Assembly: GCA_032358165.1 (NCBI GenBank)
Contig: JAALGY010000031.1
Location: 1,674,001-1,738,000, forward strand
Direction of reading: 5' to 3'
DNA from: Diplosphaera chodatii
Lineage: Eukaryota > Chlorophyta > Trebouxiophyceae > Prasiolales > Stichococcaceae
Length of the DNA stretch: 64,000 nt
Below are positions 33,041-46,500 of the stretch, piece by piece. The notes under the pieces are model-generated. The model searched no databases. It saw only the letters and a program-made list of their open reading frames with translations, and was not told the DNA's origin. Within the stretch, counting starts at the first letter, position 1; each line of letters starts with the position of its first letter. Made by a program: the position numbers and the translations under genes.

Positions 33041-36000
33041 TCATGATACACCCGCCGCAGCCACGGCTCGCTCTGCTGAAGCTGCTGGTTGCTGTGGGAC
33101 TGGTGCTGCGTCCTGCAAAGCTGCTCGCGGTGGGTGCTGCCGCTGGAGCAGGAGCGAGTTCGTCATCACCGCAACGGATGACAGCCCCATGAGTGCACCT
33201 GCGGCGATGCCAGTCAGCCTCAGCGCCCTGCTAACGGTCCTGCGTGGCTAGAAAGCATCTTATCAGCTCACAGCACATGAACAGTGTAGATGCAACCTGC
33301 GATGGAGGGCGTGAAGGCGATGCCATACGCTGGCAGCAAGGCGCCCGCCGCTATCGGGAGCCCCACAGCATTGTAGCCGAAGGCCCAAACCAGGTTCTGA
33401 CGGATTTTGGCAAACGTCGCCCGGCTCAGCTGCAGTGCCTCCACCACCTGCCCAGCCAGTCATAGCACACTGAAGTGCTGTGTGCAACTGAATATCCGAT
33501 GCAGCCCCTGAAACCGCAGCGGACAGGTGCAGCAATACAGCGCAGCTTGCCACCTGAAGAGGGCGATCGCCCAGCAGCACGACTGATGCCACCTCGGACG
33601 CAACATCAACCCCGCCGCCCATCGCAAAACCGACCTCCGCCTGCGCAGCAGCATGCTGCGGTTGCCGCCAAGACCCAGCGCATGCACAGCCAGCAGCACG
33701 GCCTTGAAACGAGACGTACAACCTCCAACTCACGCTGCCACGATCATTACAAACCTGCGCGAGCGCTGCTGCATCGTTGACGCCGTCGCCGACCATCGCG
33801 ACTCGGGCGCCGCCGGCCTGCAGCTGCGCCACCAGCTCCGCCTTGCCGGCCGGCTTCACGCCGCCATGCGCGTCAGCGGCGTCGATGCCCACTGCCGCCG
33901 CCACCTCCCGCACCGCGGCCTCACGGTCGCCTGAGGCGCCGCGGGAACAAAAAGTTCAGCCTCTTGCAGCATTGCAGTCAGACGCATAGACCGAACGTCC
34001 TGCTGGAATGTGCGCATGACATGCCAAAGGCTGCGGGACGGCAAGGCAGGGTTTCAGCAGCCACAACGCCAGCCCACCTGACAGCAACACGGACCGCACA
34101 CCCATGGCCCGCAGCTGCTGCACGGCGGCACTCGCGTCCGGCCGCAGCTCGTCTGCAATCTGGATGGCTGCGGCCATGCGACCATCAATCGCAACTGCGA
34201 CGGTAGTTGCGCCCTGAGGCCCACCCGGCGGCAGCTGCGGCAGAGCTCCGACCTACATATCATATTGTCGTTGATCATTCGCCTCATGCCCACAGCATTC
34301 AATGAGCAGCTTTGCGCTTGCTGACACTGCTGCCAACAGCAGGCTTGAGCGGCACACGAGGCGAGCTTACCGCGCTGCGCTCTGTCAGCCAGTCTGGTGA
34401 GCCGACCGCCACATCATGGCCACACACGACACCGCTGACTCCGCTGCCCGGCTGCTGCTCCACGCTGCCGTCCTTCGCTGCGAGCGCCTCCGCACCTGGT
34501 GCACCCAAAACATTGACAGCCTTTCACACATGTACTGTACTTGACCATGTAACATCTCACGATGCTTTTGGCAAGGGTATGGTTATCTCTTCACAATGGC
34601 AGACAGCTCTGCGGCTGCAGGCCGTCCCCTCACCCTGCTGGTCTGCATGCGCTGCAATGGCTGCCGCAATCGGGTGGTTAGCCCTGCGCTCCAGGGCTGC
34701 AGCCAGCGCCAGCACCCGTGTAGCGTCTACACCGGCGTCAGGTGCCACCGCAACTGCCTGTGCAGTGAATTCCGGACACCACGTTGTCATCTGCCAGACT
34801 TGGGATGACGACTGGTGCATGCTTAGATTGTGAAAGGATGCATGTTGCCATGGGATCTTCACTTGCCTGGACTACTGGTTTGCCTGCCGTCAGGGTGCCG
34901 GTCTTGTCAAACACGACAGTGTCGACATGCGACGCCGCTTCCAGCACATCGCCGCCGCGTATGAGCAAGCCACGCCTGGCACCTGCAGCACAGCCAACCA
35001 TGGCAGGTTGAAAGGCAAGCAGAGACCGGGGCAAAGGCCCTGGCATTGCAGCTTTGCGCCATGCATGGCCGTGGCGCTGGCTGCCTTGCCTGCGGAGGTG
35101 CCCACAAGCACGGCAGTGGGCGCGGCCAGCCCCAGCGCGCAGGGGCACGCCACCACCAGCACGTTTGCTGCCAGCTGCGCCCCCGTCAGCACTGCGACCA
35201 TGGGGCCGCTGGCCGCTGCGCCGCCCAGGCGTTGCACCACCTGATGACCATCGGCAGAAGGCTCTGAACCACTGCGCTATGGCGGTGCAAAGTTCAAGTG
35301 CGGGAAACCTTGCCACGGTACTTACTGGCATCTGGCATGGCGGCGTATTCATGTACCAACCTGAGGAAACAAACGCACGCCTGCTGTTGACCAAAAGAGG
35401 AATGTGGCTGCGGACGCAGCCATGACCCCAAAGGCGAACTTGCCTGCAACCTGCAGTGGTAACACTGCACTGTCCAGCTTGCGATGTCAAGAAGCAGGGC
35501 TGCTTGCAACGCTTAGGAGGGTGTCGGCAGCTGCCACTCATCAGCAGGATCTGGCAGACATGGACAGCACCTGGTCCGCCAGACGCTGCACTGGTGCGGC
35601 GCGTGCCTGCGCCGCCTCGACTGCACGCACAATGTCCGCCATGGCGGTCTCGCCGCCCGCTCGCTCAGCCGCCACTGTCAGTGCACCGTCGCAGTTGACT
35701 GTGCCCGCTGTCACGCTGTCGCCTGCACGCTCAGCCAACACATTCCTCACATGCAGCGCCAGCGATGATATATTGCAGCGGCTGCGAAACGGGTCTGCGG
35801 CTGATCCCGCGGCCTTCCAATCGACAGCCAGGTACCAAGCGGTACAGAAGAGCACGGCTGTGCATCCAGCGCACCTGCAACCTTGGGCACAGGTAGCGGC
35901 TCGCCCGTCAACGCAGCCTCGTTGACAGAGGACCGGCCGCGTGTGACGGCACCGTCAACTGGGATGCGGTCGCCTGGCAGGACCACCAGCAGGTCGCCCT

Positions 36001-38133
36001 TTGACACAGCAGCTGCGGGGACGTCCTTCCAGCTGCCGTCGCCCAGCGCCAGGCGCGCCGTTGCCGGCAGCAGCTCCTGCCATGGGAGCATGCTCATGCC
36101 TTTGCTGTTTTGATGCCTGGGCAGGGGGCCAGCTGGCACAGTCTGCAGCAGATGCGTATGGTACCAGCCTATGCAAGAATGCGCCAGCAAGGTCCAAGGC
36201 GCCGGCTGGTTCAGGGTATGAAGTTTCACCTTTGGCAGTCGTTGAGTGAATGGACAACAGGCAGATGCACAGGAGGCGAGTTGCAGGGGAGGTTGCACAC
36301 CTGGAGCGCCAGCAGGTTGGATGACGCAGCAATCTTGGCGCGCTGCTCAAGGGTGCGCCCCAGCAGCACGAAGGCCAGCAGCATGGCAGGCTCCTCGAAG
36401 AAGGTGGACCACGCCAGCCCAGGCGCTGCTGCCTGTGATGGCAACAGATTTTTACGGACGCACACAGCCACAGTCATCTCAGTGAAGTGGCAGCGGTGTG
36501 CAGAAACCTCCAGTGCATACAGGTGTGACCCCTGCAATCTGATGGCAGAGCGGAGGAAACATCAAAGGCAATGCGGGTGGTGCTCCCCGGCTGCCTACCG
36601 CAATGCAGGACACACTCCACGCTGCACACGCTCCAAGGCCCACAAGCGAGTTCATGTCCGGAGCGCCCCGCCGCAAAGCCCGCCAGCCCTCCACCAGAAT
36701 CTCCCTGCCAGGACCTGCAAGTCATGCCGCCTGCACCTGCTGACTGATGTCACAATGTAAAAGTATTGACGACAAGGTTGCACCGAGTCTCATGCATGTA
36801 ACACTGAGAGCAATTCTCACCGAGCATCGCAAACAGTGACATGGCAGCATGCGCGTGGCTGGACGCCAGCAGCTTGATGGCAGCAGGCAGCTGGCGGGGC
36901 CACATGTGCGCCAGGTGGCCCGCGAAGCAGGCAACTGCCAGCCCTGCCGCCACTGCCAGCCGCCTGGTCACCTGCAGCGGCCAGATCTGCTTTCACAACA
37001 TGCCTCCAGTACGGTTTTCGAGCTGGAGACATGTGCACGCCGAACAGCGTTTGGTCGAGAACCAGGGCTTGACGGAGGCACCTCCTGGAGGCGCTGCATG
37101 CGCTCAGCTGCGCGTTCGGAGGCGGCGTCCCTGGTGCCCTCCCCCGACTCATCCCGCACAGTTGCTGCGTACCCCTTGTTGGTCAGCAGCTGCACATGCA
37201 GGCTGGTCGTCAGGAGTCAACGCATGTGATGCTGCTGCAGTCCACGCCTGAGCCACATGTGTGAACTGTGCAAGCGTGAAGCAGTGTGCACCTGAGCAAG
37301 CTGGCTGGCCAAAGCTTCCAGGCCATACACTCCCCTCTCTGCTGAATCCAGATTGGAAGCTTGCCCGCCGTCTGCCGCCGTCACGCGCACCATGGCTGTT
37401 TCGGTCGCCAGGTTGACGCTTGCCTGGATGACAGCAGGGCACCGTCATCATGCCATGCTCAGGTGACCCGCCTGCACTTGTGTTTCTGCGTCACGCTCAG
37501 TTTCGAGCATCTCACCTGTACAACTGGTGGCTCCTGCTCAAGGATGGACTTCACTTTGCTGACGCAGCCGCCACACCGCATGCCAGTGACGTCCAGCAGG
37601 ATCACGTCTTCACTGCTGGCTGAAGCAAATGACGCCGGAGCAGCCGCTGCAGTGGTGCCATGCCGCCCGCTGCCGCCACCACCGCCGCCGCTGTAGCTGA
37701 GGAGGGAGCCGCCGCCGCCGCTGCCTCCGCTCAAGCCCAGCGCAAGCGACCCGGCTGCCGAGCAGCTCACGATTTGTCTGCCGGGCTTGCTGTTCTGGTT
37801 CTGTCGGCGCTGCCACGCCCGCAGACGCTTCTGACCAGCCAGTGGCTTATCGCCACCGTCGGCACCGCAGGTGTGCTTGCACTTGCACATTGGACAGAGC
37901 CCTGTGCTGCATGCATCTGACCGATGCCCAGGCTGCCGTGCCGCTGCCGCAAGCAGCCAGGCATGGCGGTCGGGCACAAACACCCCGTGACGAACCCGAA
38001 GCATCCTTTGTGCTGTGCATTGCACGCCTCTGCCGTCGGCTGCTTGAACATGGCTGTGTGCCGGCGTGCGATGCCTGGTACTGCAGCGGCACCCGCCCGA
38101 GAGATCTGTGAACAGCCGGCCAGACGCCAGCAT
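33041..38133 (-). CDS. PAA1: Plastid-type Cu+-transporting P1B-ATPase (PAA/HMA6-like)
   Basis: The first exon is 38133-37516 and the second 37423-37292; about fifteen more exons end at the stop at 33041. The first ~145 residues are basic and Ser/Ala/Gly-rich, fitting a chloroplast transit peptide. A metal-binding domain follows with GMRCGGC. The order is then TM helices near 36950-36480 ([39 protein letters not shown]), the actuator TGEPLPVPK with GDRIPVDG near 35950, the CPC copper-site helix [15 protein letters not shown] near 35130, the phosphorylation motif [11 protein letters not shown] near 34900, the HP motif [10 protein letters not shown] near 34670, and [10 protein letters not shown] near 33790. 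This is the P1B-1 class that brings Cu+ into plastids (PAA1/HMA6) or thylakoids (PAA2/HMA8). PAA1 versus PAA2 cannot be settled from motifs. An alternative ATG lies at 38156 in another frame. Confidence 0.87.
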
Positions 38134-38707
38134 GCTGCGTTCACAAGGCTTCTCAACGTAGGTGTAGCATCTCAGTCACGTTTTGTGCCGTATGTTGACC
38201 ACCAACTCTGCTACATCAGCATCGTTACAGCAGCCAGCGCGGCATCCTAAAAAACTTTGCTCACAGTGTCGAGTCGTGTGGTGACCGATAGTACACAGAG
38301 AAGGGTTGATGCGTTTGCGAACCCATACTGCTTCCTACGCATCGGGGTTTCGCATTTGTTGCTGTTCAAGTGATGTGCCTTATCCAACAGCAATGCATGC
38401 CATAATCCACAGCACAGCATGAGAGCTGGGCCGAAGCTTGATCGTCAAAGCTTCGGGTGTTTTTCCCGCACCTACCTGTGAGTTTGTTGGTATACAAGAA
38501 ATCGCGCCGGTCACACGCAGTCACGCGCAGGCTTGTGGCCGAACACAGCGCGGCCATGCAACTTGCTTGGCGCGCCGATGCCTGTGCGCAGTCTGGTGCA
38601 GCGGCTCTGGGACAGGCAGCAAGCTCGACAGGCACCAGACGCATTCAGATGTTGCCTCATATACGAGAGGTGATCACCAGCAGCCACAAACCTTGTGACA
38701 CATCGGG
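38134..38707. promoter_or_regulatory. Divergent intergenic region between the copper ATPase and ERCC8
   Basis: This 574-base stretch separates two genes transcribed away from each other and should contain both promoters and leaders. It holds no recognised exon. I looked for GTAC-type copper-response elements of the algal CRR1 kind; single GTAC tetramers are too common to call. Confidence 0.35.
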
Positions 38708-41036
38708 ATGCTCAGCACCCGCGCATCGCATGTCCCGATGCAAATCCGACGACTGACACCTGAGGAACTGGCGCGCAGGAAGTTGACGGTGGAGTTCAGC
38801 CCGCACAGATCGATTGCAGCCGATGTTGCCGCGGGCGTCACATGGCTGGACCTGGAGCGCATCGAGGAGCGCTACCTCCTCGCTGCATGCGGCGATGGTG
38901 GGCATTGCACGCCCTGATCTGACGTCGTAACTTGCTGAGACAACAAGTGCGCACATACTACTCCAGATGCACAAGTTTCCGCTGTATCGATGAGCAACAG
39001 CAACCTTCCGCAGGATCCCTGGCAGCCTTTGATGTGTCGCGGCCGTCCAATGGCCTGGAGTGTGAGACGGAGCAGCATGCCGCCGTGTTCCGGGTCAGTG
39101 CCTGGCGTGGATACTTTCTGCAAGCCCATGTGATCGGGTCAACACCTGTCGTCGGGATCATGTTTTTCTGGCATTCTACATGAAGCAAAGGTGCAACCTC
39201 GGCGGCTCAGTTGTTGATCGTGCATGCAGGTCAACCGTACAGCGCCCGGTGCACATGCCTTCACGGTCACAGTGGTGCTGTGGTACCCGGTGGATACAGG
39301 ACTCTTCGTCACTGGGTCCTTTGACCACAAAGTCCAGGTAGGCTGTGCTGCCAGTTGTTTCCATCCTTGTGAACCGCAATTGCTCAAGGCGGTGCCCCGT
39401 GTCAAACGAGCATGGTCAGCTGGACCAGAGAATGTGCAGGTCTGGGACAGCAACCATGTGCTGCCAGTGGCATCCTTCCAGCTGGACCAGCGTGTGTACT
39501 GCGCGGCCATGTCGCCCCTCGCGCACGCGCACGCCCTCATCGCAGCCGGCAGCGGCGACCCAGCCGTGAGGTTTTCTCGTCCCAGAGGCTTGTCAGCCCA
39601 GCCCAGACACCCTCATCATGTTGCCTCCTTGCACCTTCACTTCAGGTGCAGCATGCTGAACGGTGCCGCTCCGCATCGGGACGTGTGCAGGTGAAGCTGT
39701 GCGATGCGCGGTCGGGCGCCTTCACCCACAACCTTACAGGCCACCGGGACGCCGTGTGGGCCGCCGCCTGGAGCCCCTCCTCCCAGTGGCACCTCGCCAC
39801 CGGCGGCTGCGACGGCCAGGTGTGCATGAGTGCTGCACAGAGGAATCGTGCTGTGTTGCAGCACATTGTGTCCTGCAAGTTTGCTGTTGTGCTGCACTCG
39901 TCGCCTGTGCGCCACCTGTGTGGCACTGGCGCAGGTGCGGATGTGGGACATCAGGCGGGCGGGCTGCATCGCGCTGCTGGACCAGCACGCCAGCCAGCGC
40001 TCGGCTGTGCTGCCAGCCATGCCGATGGAGGATGAGTTGTGCGTGCATGTGCCGCTGCCTGATCTGGAAGATGCTGCCGCTTGCAGAGTGTCACCATAAT
40101 ATGCTGCGTCATGCGGCTGACATCTGGTCATTGGCACGCATGTGAAGGCCGAACACGACGGAGGGCAGCGCTGAGCAGGACGTGGTGCCGCCCACAGCCA
40201 CGGCAACGGCGCACGACGGCCGCGTCACGGCGCTGCTGCCGATGCCGAACGGCCTGTCCTGGCTGTCTGCTGCAGCAGACTCGCGTGTCCGCCTCTGGTC
40301 CGTGCCGCACTTCAGGTCCGACCTCGTGGCCAGATGCTGTGCCTACTCAGCAAATGAGTATGTTGAGGGGCGGAGCTGGCCCGATCACACCAGTGCCATG
40401 TCATGCTCGCAGGAACACACTTGTCAACTTTCCCAACACACACAACAAGGCCATCAGGGTGCGCACTATGATGCTTGCCGGCATCGATGCAGTGAAACTG
40501 CTTTTGGGTTTCCAGCACGAATTGCCGTCTGCGCTGCAGGCTCGGCAGCTGGCGGTAACAGAGGACTCGCAGTTCCTCTTCCACCCATCAGGCAGCGCCA
40601 TCCAGGTATGCACCGAGTGTGGCTGCTGACTGGTGACTAGTGTGTCATACTTACACTGAAGCACAAACACACCCTGAAGACTGGATGCTTTGGCGTGCAG
40701 ATGTTCCATACATCAGATGGCAGACAGCACAAGGTCCTGCGCGGAGCCCACTTTGAGACCATTAACTGCTGTGTGTGGAACAGCAGACAGCAGGTGCTGC
40801 TTAAATTTGACAGCACCACATACCTGGTACTGTGCTGACAGTCTGCATGTGCAGCACTGCTAGCCTGGCTGTTGAGTGAGATTCTGTTCCCACAGGAGCT
40901 ATATTCGGGCGGGAACGACCTGAACATCGTGGTGAATGGGCCCTTGCAGAGGCGCCAGCCAGAGGAGGCCTTAGGCCTCAGTGAGCAGGCAGCAGCGGGT
41001 GACGAGGACAGGTGGAGTGATGACGACGGCATCTGA
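38708..41036 (+). CDS. ERCC8: ERCC8/CSA WD40 repair factor
   Basis: Eleven exons (38708-38897, 39014-39093, 39230-39337, 39440-39565, 39691-39819, 39935-40042, 40179-40315, 40413-40458, 40540-40605, 40701-40793, 40896-41036) join in phase to 407 residues, close to the 396 of human CSA. CSA is the substrate receptor of a CUL4-DDB1 ubiquitin ligase in transcription-coupled nucleotide excision repair. WD40 blades are visible: WLDLERIEERYLLAACGDGS, VVLWYPVDTGLFVTGSFDHKVQVWD, VKLCDARSGAFTHNLTGHRDAVWAAAWSP, VRMWDIRRAGCIALLDQH, LSWLSAAADSRVRLWSV, and ELYSGGNDLNIV. The CSA-specific NTLVNF stretch after the sixth blade and the acidic C-terminus (DRWSDDDGI, like the human SSSDEEG) distinguish it from other WD40 proteins. 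Confidence 0.92.
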
Positions 41037-41232
41037 GTTGTGACAGCACGGACCTAGACTAGGAGGCCGAAGCCCCATAGTCATGACATTGCTGTTCTGA
41101 CAGGCGTTCAAGGAACCAAGTCAAGCCATTCACCCTTGCCAAAGCACGAACCACACTGACTTGCGCAGCAGCTCAAGTTGATGCTGAGCACTGTGTTGTA
41201 CATGTTGCTGGTGTCAGGTCACTCTGCGACAC

Positions 41233-43250
41233 TCAAGCTGTGGACAGGGCGCCATCGGGGCACAGCACCACCCGCGCGCCGCTGGGCAGGGTGACCGTGT
41301 GCAGGGGTGGCTGCATGCTGACGGTGCAGCCCACCTCCAGCTCCAGATTGCTCTTCGAGTCGAACACAGCGTACATGGGAGGTATGTCGCCGCTGTGGGG
41401 GTCGTCCGACAGTGACATGGCGCCGGCGACGCAGTCGACCTGCGCAACGACTGCCTGGCCCTCCATGCGGCGGGCCCTGATGAGCAGGCTCAGCGGTGCA
41501 TGCATGGCACGCCGCACCTACAACAGCGGGGTGAATCATGCCATCACGTGGTGCAAGACTTGCTGCAGGAGCACCCTGCACACTGCACACGTTGCCGCCG
41601 GCCGGCAACAGGGCTTGCAGCTGACAGGCACCTGCTGCCGAGTCTGAAGCGCGTGCTGCAGCCTGCTGAACAGGCTTTGGGACGCCGCCTGCATAGCACG
41701 CAAGCAGGAACTTCTCATCAGCAGTCTCAGGCCAACATCTCTGCTGCCTGAACTGCAAACTTTCGTCAAATTTCTCCACCTGGGCACGCCGGGGTGTGTG
41801 TGGTGTGGTGGCGGCCGCATGCGCCGCGATGAACGCATGCGCTGATCCGCCACCCCCTGCGCTGCCTGCCACGTCCTGCTGCCCGGCCGCACTCTGCGCT
41901 GGGGGGCTGCAGGCCGCACCCCGCTGGTCCGCTCCCCCGACCTGCATGGACCGGCCGGGGGCGGCCTCACGGCGGCGGGCCGTCGCAGGCGTCGCTGCTG
42001 CTGCTGCTGCAGTGGCATCCTCGTCACCGCTGCTTATCGCCTCAGCTAGCTGCGGCTGCAGCAGGCCCGCCTGCGCCGCCTGATCCATCCCCCACGTCGC
42101 GAGACTACGGTCAGATGGCAGGCATGCAATGGCAGTTGACGCAGGGTGAAACAGCACACAAACTTGACCGGCAGTCAGGAGGACCTGGGCTGAAGGCCGC
42201 TCAGACGCGGTCTGCGACCGCAGCAGTGACAGCGCGGCACTCATGCTCATCACGGGGCCCGGCGTGCCGTCCTCAGCCTGCAGCACGCGCATGCACAGGG
42301 TTGCAGACCCTGTGATGCAGCAGGTCGACGATCAGGACGCTTCCACAGCACGCGTTCCCATTTCTCTGTGTTGTTGGAGTGCCTTGCGAGGGGTGCGCAG
42401 CGTGCTGCCGGGCGTGCGCTGGCGCCGGCGCACGCTGCTCTGGGGCAGCGGGGTCGCTAATGATGCCTTGCGCCGCACCGACTGCCTTGAATGCCTGCTG
42501 TGCGGCGTTTGCTGCAGCCTGCATACGCTGGCATGAGCTTGAAGACGGTACTGTCACCCAGGAGATACAAAGTGTGCATGTCAGACATGGAGACGATGTG
42601 CACATGCACAGGCGCACCCTCGTTTGCTGGCGGAGCTGGCCTGCATCTCAGCTTTCAGATCAGCTAGTGACAGTGGTATCTGTGGCTCAGAGACCACGGG
42701 CGACGACTTGTGCGGCTGCGGTTGGCTGGCCTTGGCCCACAGCTGGCTGCCGACGCTGCGATTGCATGTTGGCCCTGCCGGCTGCTGTGTGTCATCTCTG
42801 TCCCGCAGAGGGCTGCCGTGCTGGAGATCTTCCTCGTGCTGCGACTCGTGGCGCAGAGGAGGCGGGTGCACATGCTGTTGCTGCTCGTGCTGTGTCTGCG
42901 ATTGCAGCGCCCGCCGCCGCCGCGGTGCTGGTGCAACTGCCTGCGAAGCAAACTCATCCTTTCACCGGGCACAGCGCTGCATTGGCTTCCGCCGTGGCCA
43001 CCTGTGGAAGCATGCTGGCAATGACCACGGTGCGCACCGCAGGTGGCGCGGCGCGGGGCAGTGCATCCTCATACACAATTGTGATTCCTCCATCATCGTC
43101 CTGGGAGTCCTGCATTGCCTCATCATCGGCTGAAGGATGTCACATATGTCGAGGTCCGTGACAAAACAGTCACTGATAACGCTGCTTTCAGCTGAAGGAT
43201 CGTGAGCATGCGGTGCATGCTGCTGATGACATAACCGAACTCCATTGTCG
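41233..43250 (-). CDS. Unrecognised low-complexity protein, possible C-terminal beta/OB-like domain
   Basis: Coding appearance spans about 43130 to the stop at 41233. Exons that can be argued are ~43130-42618, one near 42520-42390, a long one from about 42280 to 41700, and 41517-41233. The N-terminal part is acidic then Gln/His/Pro-rich (DDDGGITIVYEDALP, QTQHEQQQHVHPPP); the middle is Ala-rich with AEAISSGDEDATAAA. A conserved-looking helix, VEKFDESLQFRQQRCWPETADEKFLLACYAGG, precedes the last exon. The last ~95 residues alternate hydrophobic strands: LSLLIRARRMEGQAVVAQVD, YAVFDSKSNLELEVGCTV, LHTVTLPSGARVVLCPDG. The strand pattern with a final 'tight-turn plus VVLC' resembles the small OB domains of some recombination proteins, but this is weak. 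No function is assigned. The start codon is not determined. Confidence 0.45.
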
Positions 43251-43595
43251 TCATCCCGTCACATTCCATCAGCTGCTGAGGCTTGCAGTGACATTTGGCA
43301 TGGCTTGCTGATGGTGTGCTTCTGCATGGCTCCGTCCGTTTGCCTATCGAACACTGAATTTAACATTAAGAGGAGACACAATCCAATGTTGTTATGGGGC
43401 ACCATCGCCGTCGAAGTACTTCCAATAAGCACGCTGACAGAGCGCAGGAAATCCACAAATAGGTTGCCTCTGCACGGCTGCACATGCAGTCCAGTCGAGT
43501 CGATCCAAGCTCATCTACACTACCAACACTTCCAGAGCCTGAAATCTCAGCTGGCGACGGTTCATTGTCTGCTGCACGGTCATACGGTTGCGAAA
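43251..43595. other. Intergenic stretch, nothing recognised
   Basis: About 345 bases between two leftward genes. It should contain the 3' untranslated region of the aminodeoxychorismate synthase gene and the promoter and leader of the next gene. No motif or repeat was recognised. Confidence 0.35.
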
Positions 43596-46500
43596 TCATT
43601 GACCTGCGCTAACTGCCTGCAGCAGCGGGCGCGCCTTCAACTCCATCTCCGCATGTTCGCCTATGTGCAGCAAGGCAGGATTGAACTCCCAGAAAATGTC
43701 ATACAAGGAACCTCCGATGAGAGACAGCGTCGATACGAAACTTGAAAAGTGGAACCACCTTCTGGGTCTGAGGCAATGACCACAGCCCCTCCAGCGCCGA
43801 TTGTGACCTGGCCTTCATGGAACACAGCCGTGCGGATGACAATGTTCAGGTCGAAGGTGTCGTTGAAGCCCAGGAAGCCGATGCAGCCCGAGTAGACACC
43901 CCGAGGACGGCCCTCAAGCCTGTCCAGGATCTGCCAAAGTGCATGCACAGTCAGGAATCTGACGGGAACCGCAGCTCTCATGGTTTAAGATACCTGACAA
44001 CATCATAGTGGACTTTTCGACGAGCTCAGCAGCTGCCACCGCTGGTGCGTCAACTACCTGCATGGACCGCAGCTTAGGAGCCCCAGTCATGGACCCCCCA
44101 GGGAATGCTGCCCTGATAGCCTGAATCATCGAGGCACCCTGCGCATGCACATGCATACTCAGTGCCTCGCTGCTGCAGAGTTGGCTGGCGAGGCTAGCAG
44201 ACAGTGGCCACAGCCGGCTGACGGCACCTGGCGCCTGAGGCCGCGCACGGTGCTGACCAGCTGGTGCACGGTGGCAAAGGACTCCAGCTCCATGAGGCCC
44301 GGCACATGCACCGACCCCAGCTCGCACACCTGGCCCTGCGGTCGCCATCGACAACAGGGTCCTTCGCATGCAGCTCTCGAGCCATGGCTACAGTGACATG
44401 ATGTGCAAGCGAGCATGCATGCAGACATGGCTGCATGTTGGCACACCAGGTCGTTGCGCAAAAGGTCCACTATCATGAGGTTTTCAGCTCGGTCCTTTGC
44501 TGACGAAAGCAGGGCAGCCGCCAGCTGTGCATCCTTTGCAGGGTCTGCTGACCTGGGTGCTGTGCCCTGTGCATGCCGAAACAGCGCTCAGACCGACGGC
44601 GATGCCAGGCACGAGCGCGATGCTCGGGGGCAGCAGTGTGCTGGTGCGCGGCAGGCCACCCACCTTGATGGGTCGGGCCTCCAGTGTGCGACCGCGGCCG
44701 CCGCGCAGGAAGCGCTCTGGCGAGGAACAGCAGATCTGCAGGCAAGGCAAGTGCAGCGTCGAGGGCTAGGCCAAGCCCGAATCCATGCTTCCATGACACC
44801 ACGCACAAAGGGCCAGCCGCAGCATCACCTGAGGCCCGCTGGCGCCGAATGACAGCCATGCGCCATAGGGCGCAGGATTTAGCTGCCTCAACGCCTGATA
44901 GCATGCCCAGGGGTCCCGCTGGGCTGGACCAGAGAAGCTCGTCGTCAGGCAGAGCTCGTAGCTGTCGCCATCTCGAAGTGCCTGTAGAGGAACACTATGA
45001 ACCCGCATGCTGGTTGTAGGTGTGGTCACATCTGCACTGTGATATCATGAAGCCACTCTAATCACCTCCATCACGCATACGTGTGCTGCAACTGACAAAC
45101 ATGACAAGTAACAGTCGTCGTGTGCCACCTGCAGGCACTCTTGTAGGTTGTGCAGGTACTGCTGTTTGGTGTGCCGCGGCTGCAAGTCAGCTGCATGGCC
45201 GCCGTTGCAGTGGCGGGCCGCCCCTGCGTCAGGATCCGAGTGTCGCACTCCATCGGCTGCCGCGGCATGGTCGACACCAGTTGGCCGCCTTCTGGCCTTC
45301 TGCTGGTGGTGTGCTCTGCTGTTCGACGTGTCTGCCAGCCGTGCAGCAGCTGCAAGGGCTGAGATCTGTGCTGCGGTGGCATCAAGCCAGCTGTCTGCTG
45401 CACTTCTGCTGGTGTCATTGCTCTGTTCGACAGCCGCCACCACATACAGATCGTCCGTGAGGTGGTCAGCTACCACGAACCTGTGCCAGGCACATCGCAT
45501 GCACTATACTTTGGCCCACACCCTTGCTCAGAAGCTGCCAAGTGACGGTTCGTCCCCCATGTGCATGCTGATGGCAGGCGCCCGGCTGAACGTACATTCT
45601 GCAGCGCAAATGCAGGCACCTGTCTACGCGGAACAGGGCTGCATCTGGCAGCTCCGACTGGTGCGTGGCGCAGCCGCCACACTCTGCTTTCAGCTCATAA
45701 CCGAGGTAGCCTACATAGCCGCCCCAGAAGTCGAAAGGCAGTGCAGCTGCGGTCTGATTGCTGAGGTTGCACTGCCACTGCTTGCAGGTGCTTTCTAGGA
45801 AGTCCCAAAGTAGGACCTGCAGGGTGCAGGCTGCAAGTCGGCCTGCAGCACACCTTGGTCGCATCTGAAGCTCAGCGCTTCAAAAAGGTGGCAGGGCTTG
45901 CCTCACCTGCTGCGTGGTCTGCTCGCCTGCAGCATCTTGGACGCGCAGGCTGCCGTGCGCCACACCAGGCTGCAACTGGTATGTGAGTCGCTGCCAAAGC
46001 GGACCGCCTGGCCCGCCAAAGTACGAAAACCGTGCTCTGTCGGTCGCTGCGCTGCAGTTTGATCACTAGATACTGTCAACAATCACATTATTGGGTTCTC
46101 AAAGCTGGCTGCTCTGACTGTTGCAGTCAAGAAGTGCGGCGTGGAACGTTAAGACAAGATCCATACGTGTCTGCACCTGTCGAGCCAGAAGGTATCCTGA
46201 TGAGCAGCAGAGCCATGCAAGGCTTCGAAGACGGGCGCAGAGCCACCGCATGCGGCCAGCAGGCCTGGCAGGTGCCGCCACAGCACTTGCAGTGCCGCAG
46301 CACCGCTGCCTTCCCATGGCGCAGGTGGCATGCAGCTTCCTGGTGGACCTGCACCCCCACATTCTGTTGTAAAACACTGGGATCTGCAGGATCCTCACGC
46401 GACTGCAAGGCAGCACGTGAGTGCAGCGCACCACGAAGGTTGCGCAGCAGGGGTGCTTCTGGTGGCAAGGCAAGGTGCTGCAGCGTCAGCTCGCGGAAGT

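Noticed and set aside
41233..42292. A single unspliced 357-codon protein on the minus strand
   Set aside because: The last third is low-quality (His/Arg/Gly-rich) while another frame from 41517 gives an ordered sequence after a good acceptor, so splicing is more likely.
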